From contig NZ_LXTQ01000001.1 in NCBI RefSeq assembly GCF_001645185.1, positions 434,001-498,000 on the forward strand: a DNA stretch of 64,000 nucleotides, read 5' to 3'. Position 1 is the first letter of the stretch. Each line of letters starts with the position of its first letter. The position numbers and the translations under genes were made by a program. Shown in pieces: positions 36,138-44,754 of this stretch. This stretch comes from Methylobacillus sp. MM3 (lineage in GTDB: Bacteria > Pseudomonadota > Gammaproteobacteria > Burkholderiales > Methylophilaceae). The notes beneath the pieces were generated by a model. It was not told the origin of the DNA. It ran no database searches and saw nothing but the letters and a program-made list of their open reading frames with translations.

Positions 36138-36355
36138 ATAGTTCCTCCTTAAAAATTAGCGGGGTGCATATTAGCCACATCAGTATAAATACTATTGCGA
36201 ATAATTTCATCGATTCCGTTGCAATCGACTGAATTTAATGCATATCCCAAGCGATTCATTTCAGATTGTGAAAATAATGACGCTTTTTCAAGCCCCCCGA
36301 CATAAATTGGTCATCGAGGGGCTTTCATAAGTTCCTGCAATTTCGGCGATCCCGG

Positions 36356-36727
36356 CTATTTCCGGCAATCCACGCCCAGCGCAAGGGCGCCGCTGGCGGA
36401 AAGCAGCAGTAAGCCTCCGGCAATCGAGAGATTCTTGAGGAACAAGATCATTTGCATTTGATCGGCGAAGTTATGGTGAAAAATCACGGCTGCGGCAATC
36501 GAAAAAACCGCCAGGGCAAATGCCGCGATGCGCGTCTGGAACCCGATCACGAGGGCAATGCCGCCCAGGATTTCAAGCGCCAGGGTCGGCCAGACCAATA
36601 TGCCCGGCACGCCCATGGATTCCATGAAACCTGCGGTGCCCGCCGGATCGGCAAGTTTACCGACACCGGAAATGATAAAAATCAAGGCCAACAGAATTCG
36701 ACCGATCAAATGCATAGATGGATTCAT
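36356..36727 (-). CDS. DoxX family membrane protein
   Basis: This 123-residue protein with four membrane helices opens with IGRILLALIFIISGVGKLAD, the DoxX signature. The RIAAFALAVFSIAAAVIFHH segment (charge plus HH) is typical. Small DoxX proteins are linked to thiol/redox stress or membrane quinone chemistry. GGAG stands before the ATG. A GC-rich inverted repeat (AAGCCCC 36290-36296, GGGGCTT 36318-36324) downstream could act as a weak terminator. Confidence 0.9.
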   Translation of the reverse strand: MNPSMHLIGRILLALIFIISGVGKLADPAGTAGFMESMGVPGILVWPTLALEILGGIALVIGFQTRIAAFALAVFSIAAAVIFHHNFADQMQMILFLKNLSIAGGLLLLSASGALALGVDCRK

Positions 36728-36809
36728 GCGTTTCTCCTTTTATTTCATATGGTTGTTTAAAGGCGCATTGCGCATTGCATGATACCTTCATCTTGAGTCG
36801 ATCGCTATT

Positions 36810-37994
36810 TCACCTTGCGAGCGTTCCTTTCGTCGGTGCCTCTTCTGCGGCGCCTATCAGGCGATTACGCCCGATTTCTTTCGCGCGATACATGCGCCGG
36901 TCGGCGATTTCTATCAGTTCGCTCCAGGATGCTGCCTCGTCCTCCACCCGTTCCGCCACCCCAATGCTGGCCGTGAGACTGCTTCCATCCGGCCGATAAC
37001 CGAAGCCCGACCCGACGATGCGCTCAAGCGCCAGCCTCGCCTCGTCGGCGCTTGCACCGGGGAATACCAGCAAAAACTCCTCGCCACCCCAGCGCACCAG
37101 CAAATCGCTGGCGCGCAAATGAAGCTGTATCGCGGAAGCAGCACTCCGTATCGCAAGATCACCGGCATCGTGTCCGTAGGTATCGTTGATGCTCTTGAAG
37201 TTGTCCAGATCGAGAAAAGCTAGCGTCAGGCGCGTCCTGTTGCGCCTGGCCTGCTCGAACTGGAACTCCAGCATTTCCTGACCGCCGGCGCGAGCGAAGC
37301 AGCCGGTCAGCGAGTCCCGAATATTTTCGCGCACCAGCAGAATCATCAGCGCCAGTTGCGAACAACAGGACAAGGTCGCCACTCCGCTGATCAATACCAG
37401 CAACCACAGGGAACCGACAAACGACGGCCAGTTGAAAACCGGCAATTCCAGCGACGTGGCAACAATCTGCACCAACAGGATGGGCACGGTAATCGCGATG
37501 CTTTCGACATAAGTCAGCGGGAAAATACCCATGCCGGCCACCACGACGAATGGCAGGATGGTATATCCCATCGAAAAGCTGGTCGCCAGCCAGTCCAGAT
37601 TGGCGCTGGCAAGATAGACGTAAACGAAGGAGTAAAACACCGCAGGCACCAGCAACATCAACAGCATATGGGCCAGTGCGGCATTGATCGTCATGACCCT
37701 GCGGGCCGAAATCGTCAGCCCCAGGAAACAAACTGAAGCGACGATATGTGCAACCGCCACCGCTTGCCATAAATTGGCCGGCAGGAACAAGGCATCCAGT
37801 GGAATCCACAGTGGCGTGCAGACGAAGAAAATCAGGCTGATCAGGCGAACCCGCGAGGCGATCACCGCTGCGCGCCTGGAGCAGAGAATAGGTATGTGCG
37901 CGTTGGAAATGAAAAGCCAGTAAAGCTCACGCCGTGAAATGTCACCCAACACGGCCTTGAAAGGCTCCAGAAAAACTATCCGCAGCAGATACAT
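36810..37994 (-). CDS. Membrane diguanylate cyclase (GGDEF)
   Basis: The 394-residue protein has six predicted membrane helices (about 50-220) and a C-terminal GGDEF domain. The site is intact: LDLDNFKSINDTYGHD, then RWGGEEF (GGEEF 303-307). The inhibitory RASD (294-297) is conserved. The N-terminal 40 residues are cytoplasmic and rich in Arg. GGAG is five bases before the ATG. An 8-bp hairpin GAGAACCT/AGGTTCTC (38035-38042, 38051-38058) lies in the region just upstream and may be in the 5' leader. It is unrelated in its sensor part to the cyclase at 31962. Confidence 0.95.
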   Translation of the reverse strand: MYLLRIVFLEPFKAVLGDISRRELYWLFISNAHIPILCSRRAAVIASRVRLISLIFFVCTPLWIPLDALFLPANLWQAVAVAHIVASVCFLGLTISARRVMTINAALAHMLLMLLVPAVFYSFVYVYLASANLDWLATSFSMGYTILPFVVVAGMGIFPLTYVESIAITVPILLVQIVATSLELPVFNWPSFVGSLWLLVLISGVATLSCCSQLALMILLVRENIRDSLTGCFARAGGQEMLEFQFEQARRNRTRLTLAFLDLDNFKSINDTYGHDAGDLAIRSAASAIQLHLRASDLLVRWGGEEFLLVFPGASADEARLALERIVGSGFGYRPDGSSLTASIGVAERVEDEAASWSELIEIADRRMYRAKEIGRNRLIGAAEEAPTKGTLAR

Positions 37995-38210
37995 GCCAGC
38001 TCCTCTATGCCTGCAAGGCAGGTCGAGCGAACCCGAGAACCTACTGAAAAAGGTTCTCAGTACTAGATTGAGCTAATTTTTTCCGGATGGCAAGTGCAGA
38101 GCTTCGGCTTATGGGGCATCCAATGCCGATCGCTCAATACGGCGAAAAACGGATTGAGCGTGCTCGGCGAATTGAAAAACCCTCTGAAGAATTTGTGGAA
38201 CATTTCAAAG

Positions 38211-38245
38211 AAAAACCCGCCATCCGCATACGAATGACGGGCGGG
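38211..38245 (-). terminator. Intrinsic terminator after ettA
   Basis: CCCGCC (38216-38221) and GGCGGG (38240-38245) form a stem enclosing 18 bases. On the minus strand it is followed by TTTTTCTTT, 8 to 42 bases after the ettA stop. Confidence 0.7.
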
Positions 38246-38252
38246 GAAATTA

Positions 38253-39917
38253 CTATCGGGAAATCGGCTTGTAGCGTATCCGTTTCGGCTTGGCACCTTC
38301 TTCGCCCAGGCGTTTTTTCTTGTCGGCCTCGTATTCCTGGTAATTACCGTTGAAGAAGGTCCACTGCGAATTGCCTTCGGCGGCGAGGATGTGCGTCGCG
38401 ATGCGGTCGAGGAACCAGCGGTCGTGCGAGGTCACCAGCACGCAGCCGGCGAATTCCAGCAGCGCATCTTCCAGCGCGCGCAGGGTTTCCACGTCGAGGT
38501 CGTTGGAGGGTTCGTCCAGCAGCAGCACGTTGCCGCCGGCGATCAGGGTCTTCGCCAAGTGCAAGCGCCCGCGCTCACCGCCGGAGAGGTTGCCGACGAT
38601 CTTTTGCTGGTCGCCGCCCTTGAAGTTGAAGCGGCCGAGGTAGGCGCGCGACGGCATTTCGAATTTGCCGACCGAGAGGATATCAGCGCCGCCGGCGATG
38701 GTATCGAACACGGTTTTCGTGCCATCCAGCCCTTCGCGGCTCTGATCGACGGAGGCAATGTTCACCGTCGAGCCAATGACGATTTCGCCGCTGTCCGGCT
38801 GCTCGCGACCTTGCAGCATGCGAAACAGTGTGGATTTACCCGCGCCGTTGGGTCCGATGACGCCGACGATGGCGCCGGGCGGCACGCTGAACGACAGGTT
38901 ATCGATCAGCAAACGTTCGCCGAAGCCCTTGGAAACGCCGTCGAATTCGATGACCTTGTCGCCGAGGCGCTCGCCGGGCGGAATGAAGATTTCCTGCGTT
39001 TCATTGCGCTTCTGGTATTCGACGGAATTCAGTTCCTCGAAACGGCTCAGACGCGCCTTGGACTTCGCCTGGCGTGCCTTGGGGTTCTGGCGCACCCACT
39101 CCAGTTCCTGCTTCATCGCCTTCATGTGGGCGTCGACCTGCTTGTTTTCCTGCTCCAGGCGCGCTTCCTTCTGCTCCAGCCAGCTGGAATAGTTGCCCTT
39201 CCATGGGATGCCCTGGCCGCGGTCAAGTTCGAGGATCCATTCGGCAGCGTTGTCGAGGAAATACCGGTCGTGGGTGACGGCTACCACGGTGCCGGGGAAG
39301 CGCACCAGGAACTGTTCCAGCCACTCCACCGACTCCGCATCCAGGTGGTTGGTCGGCTCATCGAGCAGCAGCATGTCGGGTTTGGAGAGCAGCAACTTGC
39401 ACAGCGCCACGCGACGCTTTTCACCGCCGGACAGGTGTTCGATCTTCGCATCCCACTCCGGCAAGCGCAGCGCGTCAGCCGCAATCTCCAACTGGGTTCC
39501 TACGTCTGCGCCGCTGGCAGCGAGTATGTTTTCATACTTCGCCTGCTCTTCCGCCAGCTTGTCGAAATCGGCATCGGGTTCCGCATAAGCGGCATAGATT
39601 TCATCCAGCTTGGCCTGGGCTTGCATCACCTCGCCCATGCCGGATTCGACTTCCTGCCGCACCGTTTTGGCCGGATCGAGTTCCGGTTCCTGCGGCAGGT
39701 AGCCGATGGAAACGCCCGGCTGCCATTGCACCTCGCCTTCGAATTCCTTGTCCACGCCCGCCATGATGCGCAACACGGTGGATTTGCCGGAACCGTTGAG
39801 ACCCAGAAGGCCGATCTTGGCGCCGGGGAAGAATGACAGGGAAATATCCTTGATGATTTGCCGCTTGGGCGGCACGACCTTGCTCACGCGGAGCATCGAC
39901 ATTACGTATTGGGCCAT
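38253..39917 (-). CDS. ettA: Energy-dependent translational throttle protein EttA (ABC-F)
   Basis: This 554-residue ABC-F ATPase (E. coli EttA 555) starts MAQYVMSMLRVSKVVPPKRQ. Two ATPase domains carry Walker A GLNGSGKST (39-47) and GPNGAGKST, signatures LSGGEKRR and LSGGERGR, and Walker B LLLDEPTNHLD and LLLDEPSNDLD. Between them is the charged interdomain linker, which contacts the ribosomal E site. EttA senses the ATP/ADP ratio and gates the first elongation cycle. It is preceded by a 100-base gap and followed by a terminator, so it forms its own unit. Confidence 0.96.
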   Translation of the reverse strand: MAQYVMSMLRVSKVVPPKRQIIKDISLSFFPGAKIGLLGLNGSGKSTVLRIMAGVDKEFEGEVQWQPGVSIGYLPQEPELDPAKTVRQEVESGMGEVMQAQAKLDEIYAAYAEPDADFDKLAEEQAKYENILAASGADVGTQLEIAADALRLPEWDAKIEHLSGGEKRRVALCKLLLSKPDMLLLDEPTNHLDAESVEWLEQFLVRFPGTVVAVTHDRYFLDNAAEWILELDRGQGIPWKGNYSSWLEQKEARLEQENKQVDAHMKAMKQELEWVRQNPKARQAKSKARLSRFEELNSVEYQKRNETQEIFIPPGERLGDKVIEFDGVSKGFGERLLIDNLSFSVPPGAIVGVIGPNGAGKSTLFRMLQGREQPDSGEIVIGSTVNIASVDQSREGLDGTKTVFDTIAGGADILSVGKFEMPSRAYLGRFNFKGGDQQKIVGNLSGGERGRLHLAKTLIAGGNVLLLDEPSNDLDVETLRALEDALLEFAGCVLVTSHDRWFLDRIATHILAAEGNSQWTFFNGNYQEYEADKKKRLGEEGAKPKRIRYKPISR

Positions 39918-40017
39918 GATGCTTTTGCTTTGAAAGTAAAAGCGCGATTTTACCTGACGGCACGCTGCTTTAGGATTTGCTCGACACGTCCTTTTCGAAG
40001 CCCTGCGCTGCTCGGAA

Positions 40018-42255
40018 TTACTTCTGCGCCCCGAGCACGCGCAGGACTTCTTCCGCTGTTGTCATTCCCGCATTGACCTTGTCGCGCGCGTCTTCGATCA
40101 GCGGCCGGGTGCCGCTATCGCGTGCCACGGCGGCCATTTCCAGCATGTTGGCGCCGCGTGCGATCAGATCGCGCAGCTTGTCGTCGGGCCACAGCACTTC
40201 ATAAACGCCCAGGCGTCCCAGATAGCCGGTATGGTTGCAACGCGAGCAGCCTTTGCCGCGGAAGTGCTGCAGGGTTTGATCGGCGAACAATGCCCCGAGG
40301 CGCGAAACCACGGCCGGATCGGCTTGCACCTCTTCGCGGCAATGTTCGCAGATGCGGCGTACCAGGCGCTGGGCAATGATGCCTTCCAGCGCGGTGGCGA
40401 TCACGTACGGCTTAAGGCCGAGATCGAACAGCCGCGCGATGGTGGCGACCGCCGAATTGGTGTGCAGCGTTGAAAACACCTGGTGGCCGGTCAGGGCGGC
40501 GTGGAAAGACACTTCCGCCGTTTCGATATCGCGGATTTCGCCCAGCAGGATCACGTCCGGGTCTTGCCGCAGAATGGAGCGCAGCACCACGGGAAATGTC
40601 AGGCCGATTTTCTCGCGGATCAGCACCTGTCCGGCGGCGTCGAGGTAGTACTCGACCGGGTCTTCCAGCGTCACATAGTTCTTGCTGGGCGTGGCGGTGT
40701 GCTGCAGCATCGCATACAGCGTGGTGGTCTTGCCGCTGCCGGTGGGACCGGTGGCGAGAATGATGCCCTGAGGCCTATCCATCATGTAGAGGATTTTTTC
40801 GAGATCGGGCGGCGAGAATCCCAAGCCCTGCATGCTGACAATCGCCGAGTTGCGGTCCAGCAAGCGCATCACGACCTTTTCGCCATTGATCGTCGGTAGC
40901 GTGGAAATGCGCAAATCGACGATGCGCAGCGGCGTCTTGATGGTGATGCGCCCGTCCTGCGGGCGGCGGCGCTCGCTGATGTCGAGGTCGGACATCACCT
41001 TCAGGCGCGACACCAGCGCCAGATAAAGATTATTGGGAATCTGGATCTTGTCCGCCAGCACGCCGTCGATGCGGTAACGCACCACTACGCTCTTGGTGCG
41101 CGGATGGATGTGGATGTCGCTCGCGCGCTGGCGGATGGCTTCCATGATGATCGCGTTCACCAGGCGAATCGCGGGAGGTTCTTCGGTACTATGCAGCAAC
41201 TCTTCGAGCGAGCGTTCGTCGTCGTCCTGGTCGATGACGATCTCGATGCCTTCGTAGGGATCGACGCTGGACACCAGCGTTTCCATCTCCTCGAACGAGA
41301 CGCCCTCTTCGGTTCCGTACACCTCGGCGATCTTGGCCTTGATCGCCGCCACGTCCGCCATCACCGCCTGAATCTCCAGCCCGGAGACGAAACGCAAATC
41401 CTCGATCAGCCCGGCATCCAGCGGATCGGCCATCGCCAACGTCAGCCGCTTGCCTTCCTGCTTGAGCGGCACCACCCATTGCCGCTCGCAGAAGCTGTGC
41501 GGAATCAGCGCCGCGATGGCCGGGTCGACGCGAAATTCCGGCAGTGCGACCTCCTCGAACATGAAGTCCTTGTGCAGGATGTCGCGGATGACTTTTTCGT
41601 TCACCCAGTCCTTTTCAACCAATAACCGGATTACCGGCTCCTTGCGTGTCTGTTGCAGGCGATGCAGTTCCTGCACTTGCTGGCTGGTCAGCAAATTGCG
41701 CTTGTTCAGCATGATCGCGAGCTGGCTGCGGTTGCTGACGGCGATCCTGGAAAGCGTGCTGATGGTCTTGTCCTTGCTCTCGTTTGCCTGTTGCAGCGCG
41801 CGGTTCTTGCGGATCAGTTCGTACTGCTCCAGCGCGAGCGCCACCGTCACGCGCAGGTCCTCGTCGTTCCACGGCTTGAGGATGAACTTGTACACCGCGC
41901 CTTCGTTGATCGCGCCCATCACGGCACCGGTGTCGGCATGGCCGGTGAGCATGATGCGTATCATGTCCGGCTGCAGCGACCGCGCCTGCTTGAGCAGTTC
42001 CGCGCCCGTCATGCCAGGCATCATGTAATCGCTGATGACGAGATGGAAAGCCCCGTTGCGCAGATGATCGAGTGCTTCGCGGCCGCTGGCGGCGGTCACG
42101 ACATGGTAGTTCTCCTGCCGGAACACGCGCTGCAAGGCTTTCAGCACGTTCACCTCATCATCCACCAGCAGCATGCGGTACTGCAGCGACGTGCGGCGAT
42201 CCTCGGCCGTTTCTTCGCCGGGTTTGCCTGTAAAAAGCGAGGATAGCCTGGACAT
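40018..42255 (-). CDS. Receiver domain fused to PilB/GspE-type secretion ATPase
   Basis: This 745-residue protein joins an N-terminal receiver (about 25-145; phospho-acceptor D76 in LVISDYMMPGM, Lys in ILKPWND) to a complete type II secretion/type IV pilus assembly ATPase. After a coiled linker comes a degenerate MshEN-like N-domain (about 190-315) whose usual R-L-G is lost (KEPVIRLLVEKDWV). The ATPase has Walker A GPTGSGKT (503-510), the Asp box, Walker B VILLGEIRD, the His box and a zinc knuckle with C636, C639, C670 and C673. ATG 42255 overlaps nothing but follows the kinase stop by two bases. It is the last gene of the nine-gene run and the likely mechanical output, controlled by phosphorylation. 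Confidence 0.93.
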   Translation of the reverse strand: MSRLSSLFTGKPGEETAEDRRTSLQYRMLLVDDEVNVLKALQRVFRQENYHVVTAASGREALDHLRNGAFHLVISDYMMPGMTGAELLKQARSLQPDMIRIMLTGHADTGAVMGAINEGAVYKFILKPWNDEDLRVTVALALEQYELIRKNRALQQANESKDKTISTLSRIAVSNRSQLAIMLNKRNLLTSQQVQELHRLQQTRKEPVIRLLVEKDWVNEKVIRDILHKDFMFEEVALPEFRVDPAIAALIPHSFCERQWVVPLKQEGKRLTLAMADPLDAGLIEDLRFVSGLEIQAVMADVAAIKAKIAEVYGTEEGVSFEEMETLVSSVDPYEGIEIVIDQDDDERSLEELLHSTEEPPAIRLVNAIIMEAIRQRASDIHIHPRTKSVVVRYRIDGVLADKIQIPNNLYLALVSRLKVMSDLDISERRRPQDGRITIKTPLRIVDLRISTLPTINGEKVVMRLLDRNSAIVSMQGLGFSPPDLEKILYMMDRPQGIILATGPTGSGKTTTLYAMLQHTATPSKNYVTLEDPVEYYLDAAGQVLIREKIGLTFPVVLRSILRQDPDVILLGEIRDIETAEVSFHAALTGHQVFSTLHTNSAVATIARLFDLGLKPYVIATALEGIIAQRLVRRICEHCREEVQADPAVVSRLGALFADQTLQHFRGKGCSRCNHTGYLGRLGVYEVLWPDDKLRDLIARGANMLEMAAVARDSGTRPLIEDARDKVNAGMTTAEEVLRVLGAQK

Positions 42256-42257
42256 GA

Positions 42258-43484
42258 TCAACGGCCTTTCAGCGGAAGATGAACGGTAAAAGTGGTGCCT
42301 GCGCCGACGCGGCTTTCGACCTCGATATGGCCGCCGTGTGCGCGGACGATGTCGCGAGAGACGGTAAGGCCCAGTCCGATGCCCGTGCCAACCTCGCGCG
42401 TGGTGAAAAACGGATCGAATATCTTTGAAAGGTTTTCCGGCGCGATACCGCAGCCGTTATCCGAAATACGCACGCAGATATCGCCATCTTCCACGGCTGT
42501 CGATATGCGTATTTCACCCTGTTCTCCCACGGCTTGCGTAGCATTGAACAGCATCGCCAGCAGCACATCGTTGATATGGCCCGGCTGACACTGCAACGCC
42601 GGCAATTCGCCGAGATCGAGCACCAGCTGCGCCTTTTGCTGGATGCGGCTGCCGGCGACATTGCATACGGTGCGTATGCTCTCGTTGAGGTCGATGCGCT
42701 CCTCCTTGCCGTGTTCGATGCTGGAAAAGCCTTTGAGGTCGGAGACGATGCGCGCTACCCGATCCGCGCCGATGATGCTCTCCTGCAACAGGGACTGGAA
42801 ATCCTCCAGCAGAAAATCCATGTCGGCCGTCTTCCAGGCCGTGAGGATTTTTTTCTCGTCGCCACTGGCTATCGCCGGCCGCAGCCCGGAGATATCCTTT
42901 ACATAAGCGATCGCGCTGATGAGATTGCTGCGGATAAAGCCGATGGGGTTATTGATTTCGTGCGCGACGCCGGCCGCAAGCTGGCCGACAGAGGCCAGTT
43001 TTTCCGCCTGGTAAAGTTGCCGCTCGGCGGTCTTGAGGGTTTCGACCTGTGCCTGCACGCGCGCTTCCAGCTCTGCTGCGAGCGTGCGGTATTTCAGTTC
43101 CGACTTGAGCAGGGCTGCGTGTTCCTGCTGCAAACGCTGGTAATCGTGGCTGACCTGTTCTTCATGCAGCCGCGAAGCCATGCGATAGCGCATCTGGCTC
43201 TGGAGCAGGATTTCCACCAGCCCCGCCGCCGCCTTGAGCGTTTTGATGTTTGCCGGCGACTGCAAACGGCCGATGGGTTCGATATCGAGCATGATGCCGA
43301 TGGTCGGCGCATCCACGGCTGCATTCCCCGACTCCAGCACCACCTCGTTTTTTTCGTCGCAAAGCCGGTAGTCTCCCAGCAAGGCAACGAGATGCCTGCC
43401 CAGGCGATCCGAAGCGAATACGCCCAGCAGCTCGCGCAAGGACAACTCGCGATCGAATGCGTCGCCTGGAGGCAGGGTATCCAT
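42258..43484 (-). CDS. Soluble sensor histidine kinase
   Basis: This 408-residue cytoplasmic kinase has no membrane helix. Residues 1-100 form an unrecognised globular domain, and 100-160 a coiled coil with a heptad pattern. The HisKA motif GVAHEINNPIGFIRSN carries phospho-acceptor H175. The ATPase has the N-box LLAMLFNATQAV, DNGCGI, FDPFFTTREVGTGIGLG. The domain resembles the second kinase of the cluster at 46094. ATG 43484 is used: it is one base after the stop of the GTPase gene. Probable partners are the receivers encoded in the same run, including the receiver-ATPase just downstream. Confidence 0.93.
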   Translation of the reverse strand: MDTLPPGDAFDRELSLRELLGVFASDRLGRHLVALLGDYRLCDEKNEVVLESGNAAVDAPTIGIMLDIEPIGRLQSPANIKTLKAAAGLVEILLQSQMRYRMASRLHEEQVSHDYQRLQQEHAALLKSELKYRTLAAELEARVQAQVETLKTAERQLYQAEKLASVGQLAAGVAHEINNPIGFIRSNLISAIAYVKDISGLRPAIASGDEKKILTAWKTADMDFLLEDFQSLLQESIIGADRVARIVSDLKGFSSIEHGKEERIDLNESIRTVCNVAGSRIQQKAQLVLDLGELPALQCQPGHINDVLLAMLFNATQAVGEQGEIRISTAVEDGDICVRISDNGCGIAPENLSKIFDPFFTTREVGTGIGLGLTVSRDIVRAHGGHIEVESRVGAGTTFTVHLPLKGR

Positions 43485-43485
43485 C

Positions 43486-44139
43486 TCAGAAATCCTGAAC
43501 TCCCATGCCCCGGATGAATCCGGCCGCATCGAGACCATGGTTTTTATCCATTTGGTACTTCCGATTCATATGCTGATAGACCGGCTCAAGCAACTGACGG
43601 AAAGTTTCGCCCACGCCTTCTCCGGACAATGCAGAAGCGAACACCAGCGGCCATTGCGCGTCTTGCCAGCGCTCCGAAATCTCCTCTTCGCTGAGAATAT
43701 CCGGCAAATCGCGTTTGTTGAATTGCACCACCAGCGGCATGGCATCGAAATCCAGCCCCACGCGCGCGGCGTTCTCCGCGAGATTCTCGAAGGACTCGGC
43801 GTTGTTCAACACCTGGTTGCGCTGCGAATCGGCGACGAATACCACACCGTCGGCGCGCGACAGCACAGCCTTGCGCGTACCGTCGTGCGCCACCTGGCCG
43901 GGCACGGTGAACAGCTTGAATTTGACCAGCAGGCCGGAAGGTGCGCGAAAACCGAGCGGCAGCAGGTCGAAAAACAGGGTACGGTCGCCTTGCGTTTCCA
44001 GCGTCATGAGTTCGCCCTTCATGTCAGGCCTCAGCTGATCGTGCAACTGCATCAGGTTGGTCGTCTTGCCGCTCATCGCCGGGCCGTAATACACCAGCTT
44101 GATGGTCAGGCGGTTGGCATCTTCGTCGTAGTCGGCCAT
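43486..44139 (-). CDS. MglA-like small GTPase
   Basis: This 217-residue Ras-like GTPase of the MglA/Arf-like bacterial group has G1 YYGPAMSGKTTN (with the Gly-Pro start typical of MglA), G3 in KLFTVPGQVAHDGTRK and G4 NKRDLPD. TLETQGDRTLFFDLLPLG is the conserved switch I region of the family. In Myxococcus, MglA sets cell polarity for type IV pili with the MglB GAP; no MglB-like gene is present here. The gene sits between the single-domain receiver and the soluble kinase, with a one-base gap to the latter. It probably acts with the PilB-like ATPase two genes downstream. Confidence 0.93.
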   Translation of the reverse strand: MADYDEDANRLTIKLVYYGPAMSGKTTNLMQLHDQLRPDMKGELMTLETQGDRTLFFDLLPLGFRAPSGLLVKFKLFTVPGQVAHDGTRKAVLSRADGVVFVADSQRNQVLNNAESFENLAENAARVGLDFDAMPLVVQFNKRDLPDILSEEEISERWQDAQWPLVFASALSGEGVGETFRQLLEPVYQHMNRKYQMDKNHGLDAAGFIRGMGVQDF

Positions 44140-44170
44140 GGTTTAAAACCCTGTTTTGAGTTTTCAGGAT

Positions 44171-44752
44171 TCAATCATCGTCCAGCAATATCCCGCCGTC
44201 GGAGGTACGCCGTACCTTGGTAATGCCCGGCGTCTCGGCCTCCAGCCGTCGCAGCTCCAGCTCCTGCCGGGAAATGATGCCCTGTTGGTGGCGCACCTCG
44301 TCCGCGAGGCGTTCGTTCTCGACCTGCAGATTTTGCAACTGGAAAAGCTGACGGATATCGGCGCATAGCGTGTAGTCGTCCCACGGTTTGCAGATGAAAC
44401 GATGGATTTTCGCTTCGTTGATCGCGCCTATCAGGGCCTGCATATCGGCGTAGCCGCTCAGTATGATACGGACCGTATTCGGCTGGATTTCGCGCAGGGC
44501 CTTGAGAAAAGCCACGCCGTCCATTTCCGGCATGCGGTAATCCGAGATCACGATATCGAAGGCCACGCCCTCGCCCGCCCTCGCCAGCGCGGCCTTGGGC
44601 GAGGTGAAGATTTCCACGGCATTGCGCGGTGCGTCCGCCGCTTCGGGGTCCAGCGCTGCCCGGTCGCCGAACCAGGCCTCCGGCGAACCGAGAATGCGGC
44701 GCAGGGCGCGGAGTATGTTTTCCTCATCGTCCACCAGCATGATGCGTGTCAT
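44171..44752 (-). CDS. Single-domain response regulator with coiled-coil tail
   Basis: The 193-residue protein has a receiver (about 1-145): LVDDEENILRALRRIL, phospho-acceptor Asp in IVISDYRMPEMDG, IILSGYADMQ and ICKPWDD. An unusual insert of about 25 residues (around GSPEAWFGDRAALDPEAADA) lies after helix 1. The tail is a coiled coil (about 145-175) ending in an acidic ILLDDD. No DNA-binding or enzymatic output is visible, so it may pass phosphate or bind a partner. The receiver is of the same type as those in the HD-GYP, globin and ATPase proteins of this run. Its ATG follows the HD-GYP stop by two bases. Confidence 0.9.
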   Translation of the reverse strand: MTRIMLVDDEENILRALRRILGSPEAWFGDRAALDPEAADAPRNAVEIFTSPKAALARAGEGVAFDIVISDYRMPEMDGVAFLKALREIQPNTVRIILSGYADMQALIGAINEAKIHRFICKPWDDYTLCADIRQLFQLQNLQVENERLADEVRHQQGIISRQELELRRLEAETPGITKVRRTSDGGILLDDD

Positions 44753-44754
44753 GG

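Noticed and set aside
36290-36324. AAGCCCC/GGGGCTT repeat as a firm terminator of the DoxX gene
   Set aside because: Loop is long (21 bases) and no T-tract follows on the minus strand; kept only as a weak possibility in the DoxX entry.
38063-38296. Minus-strand frame of 77 codons after ettA
   Set aside because: It overlaps the ettA terminator, has no ribosome site or motifs, and looks random.
38391-39836. Plus-strand open frame of 481 codons
   Set aside because: Antisense to ettA, which has complete ABC-F motifs.
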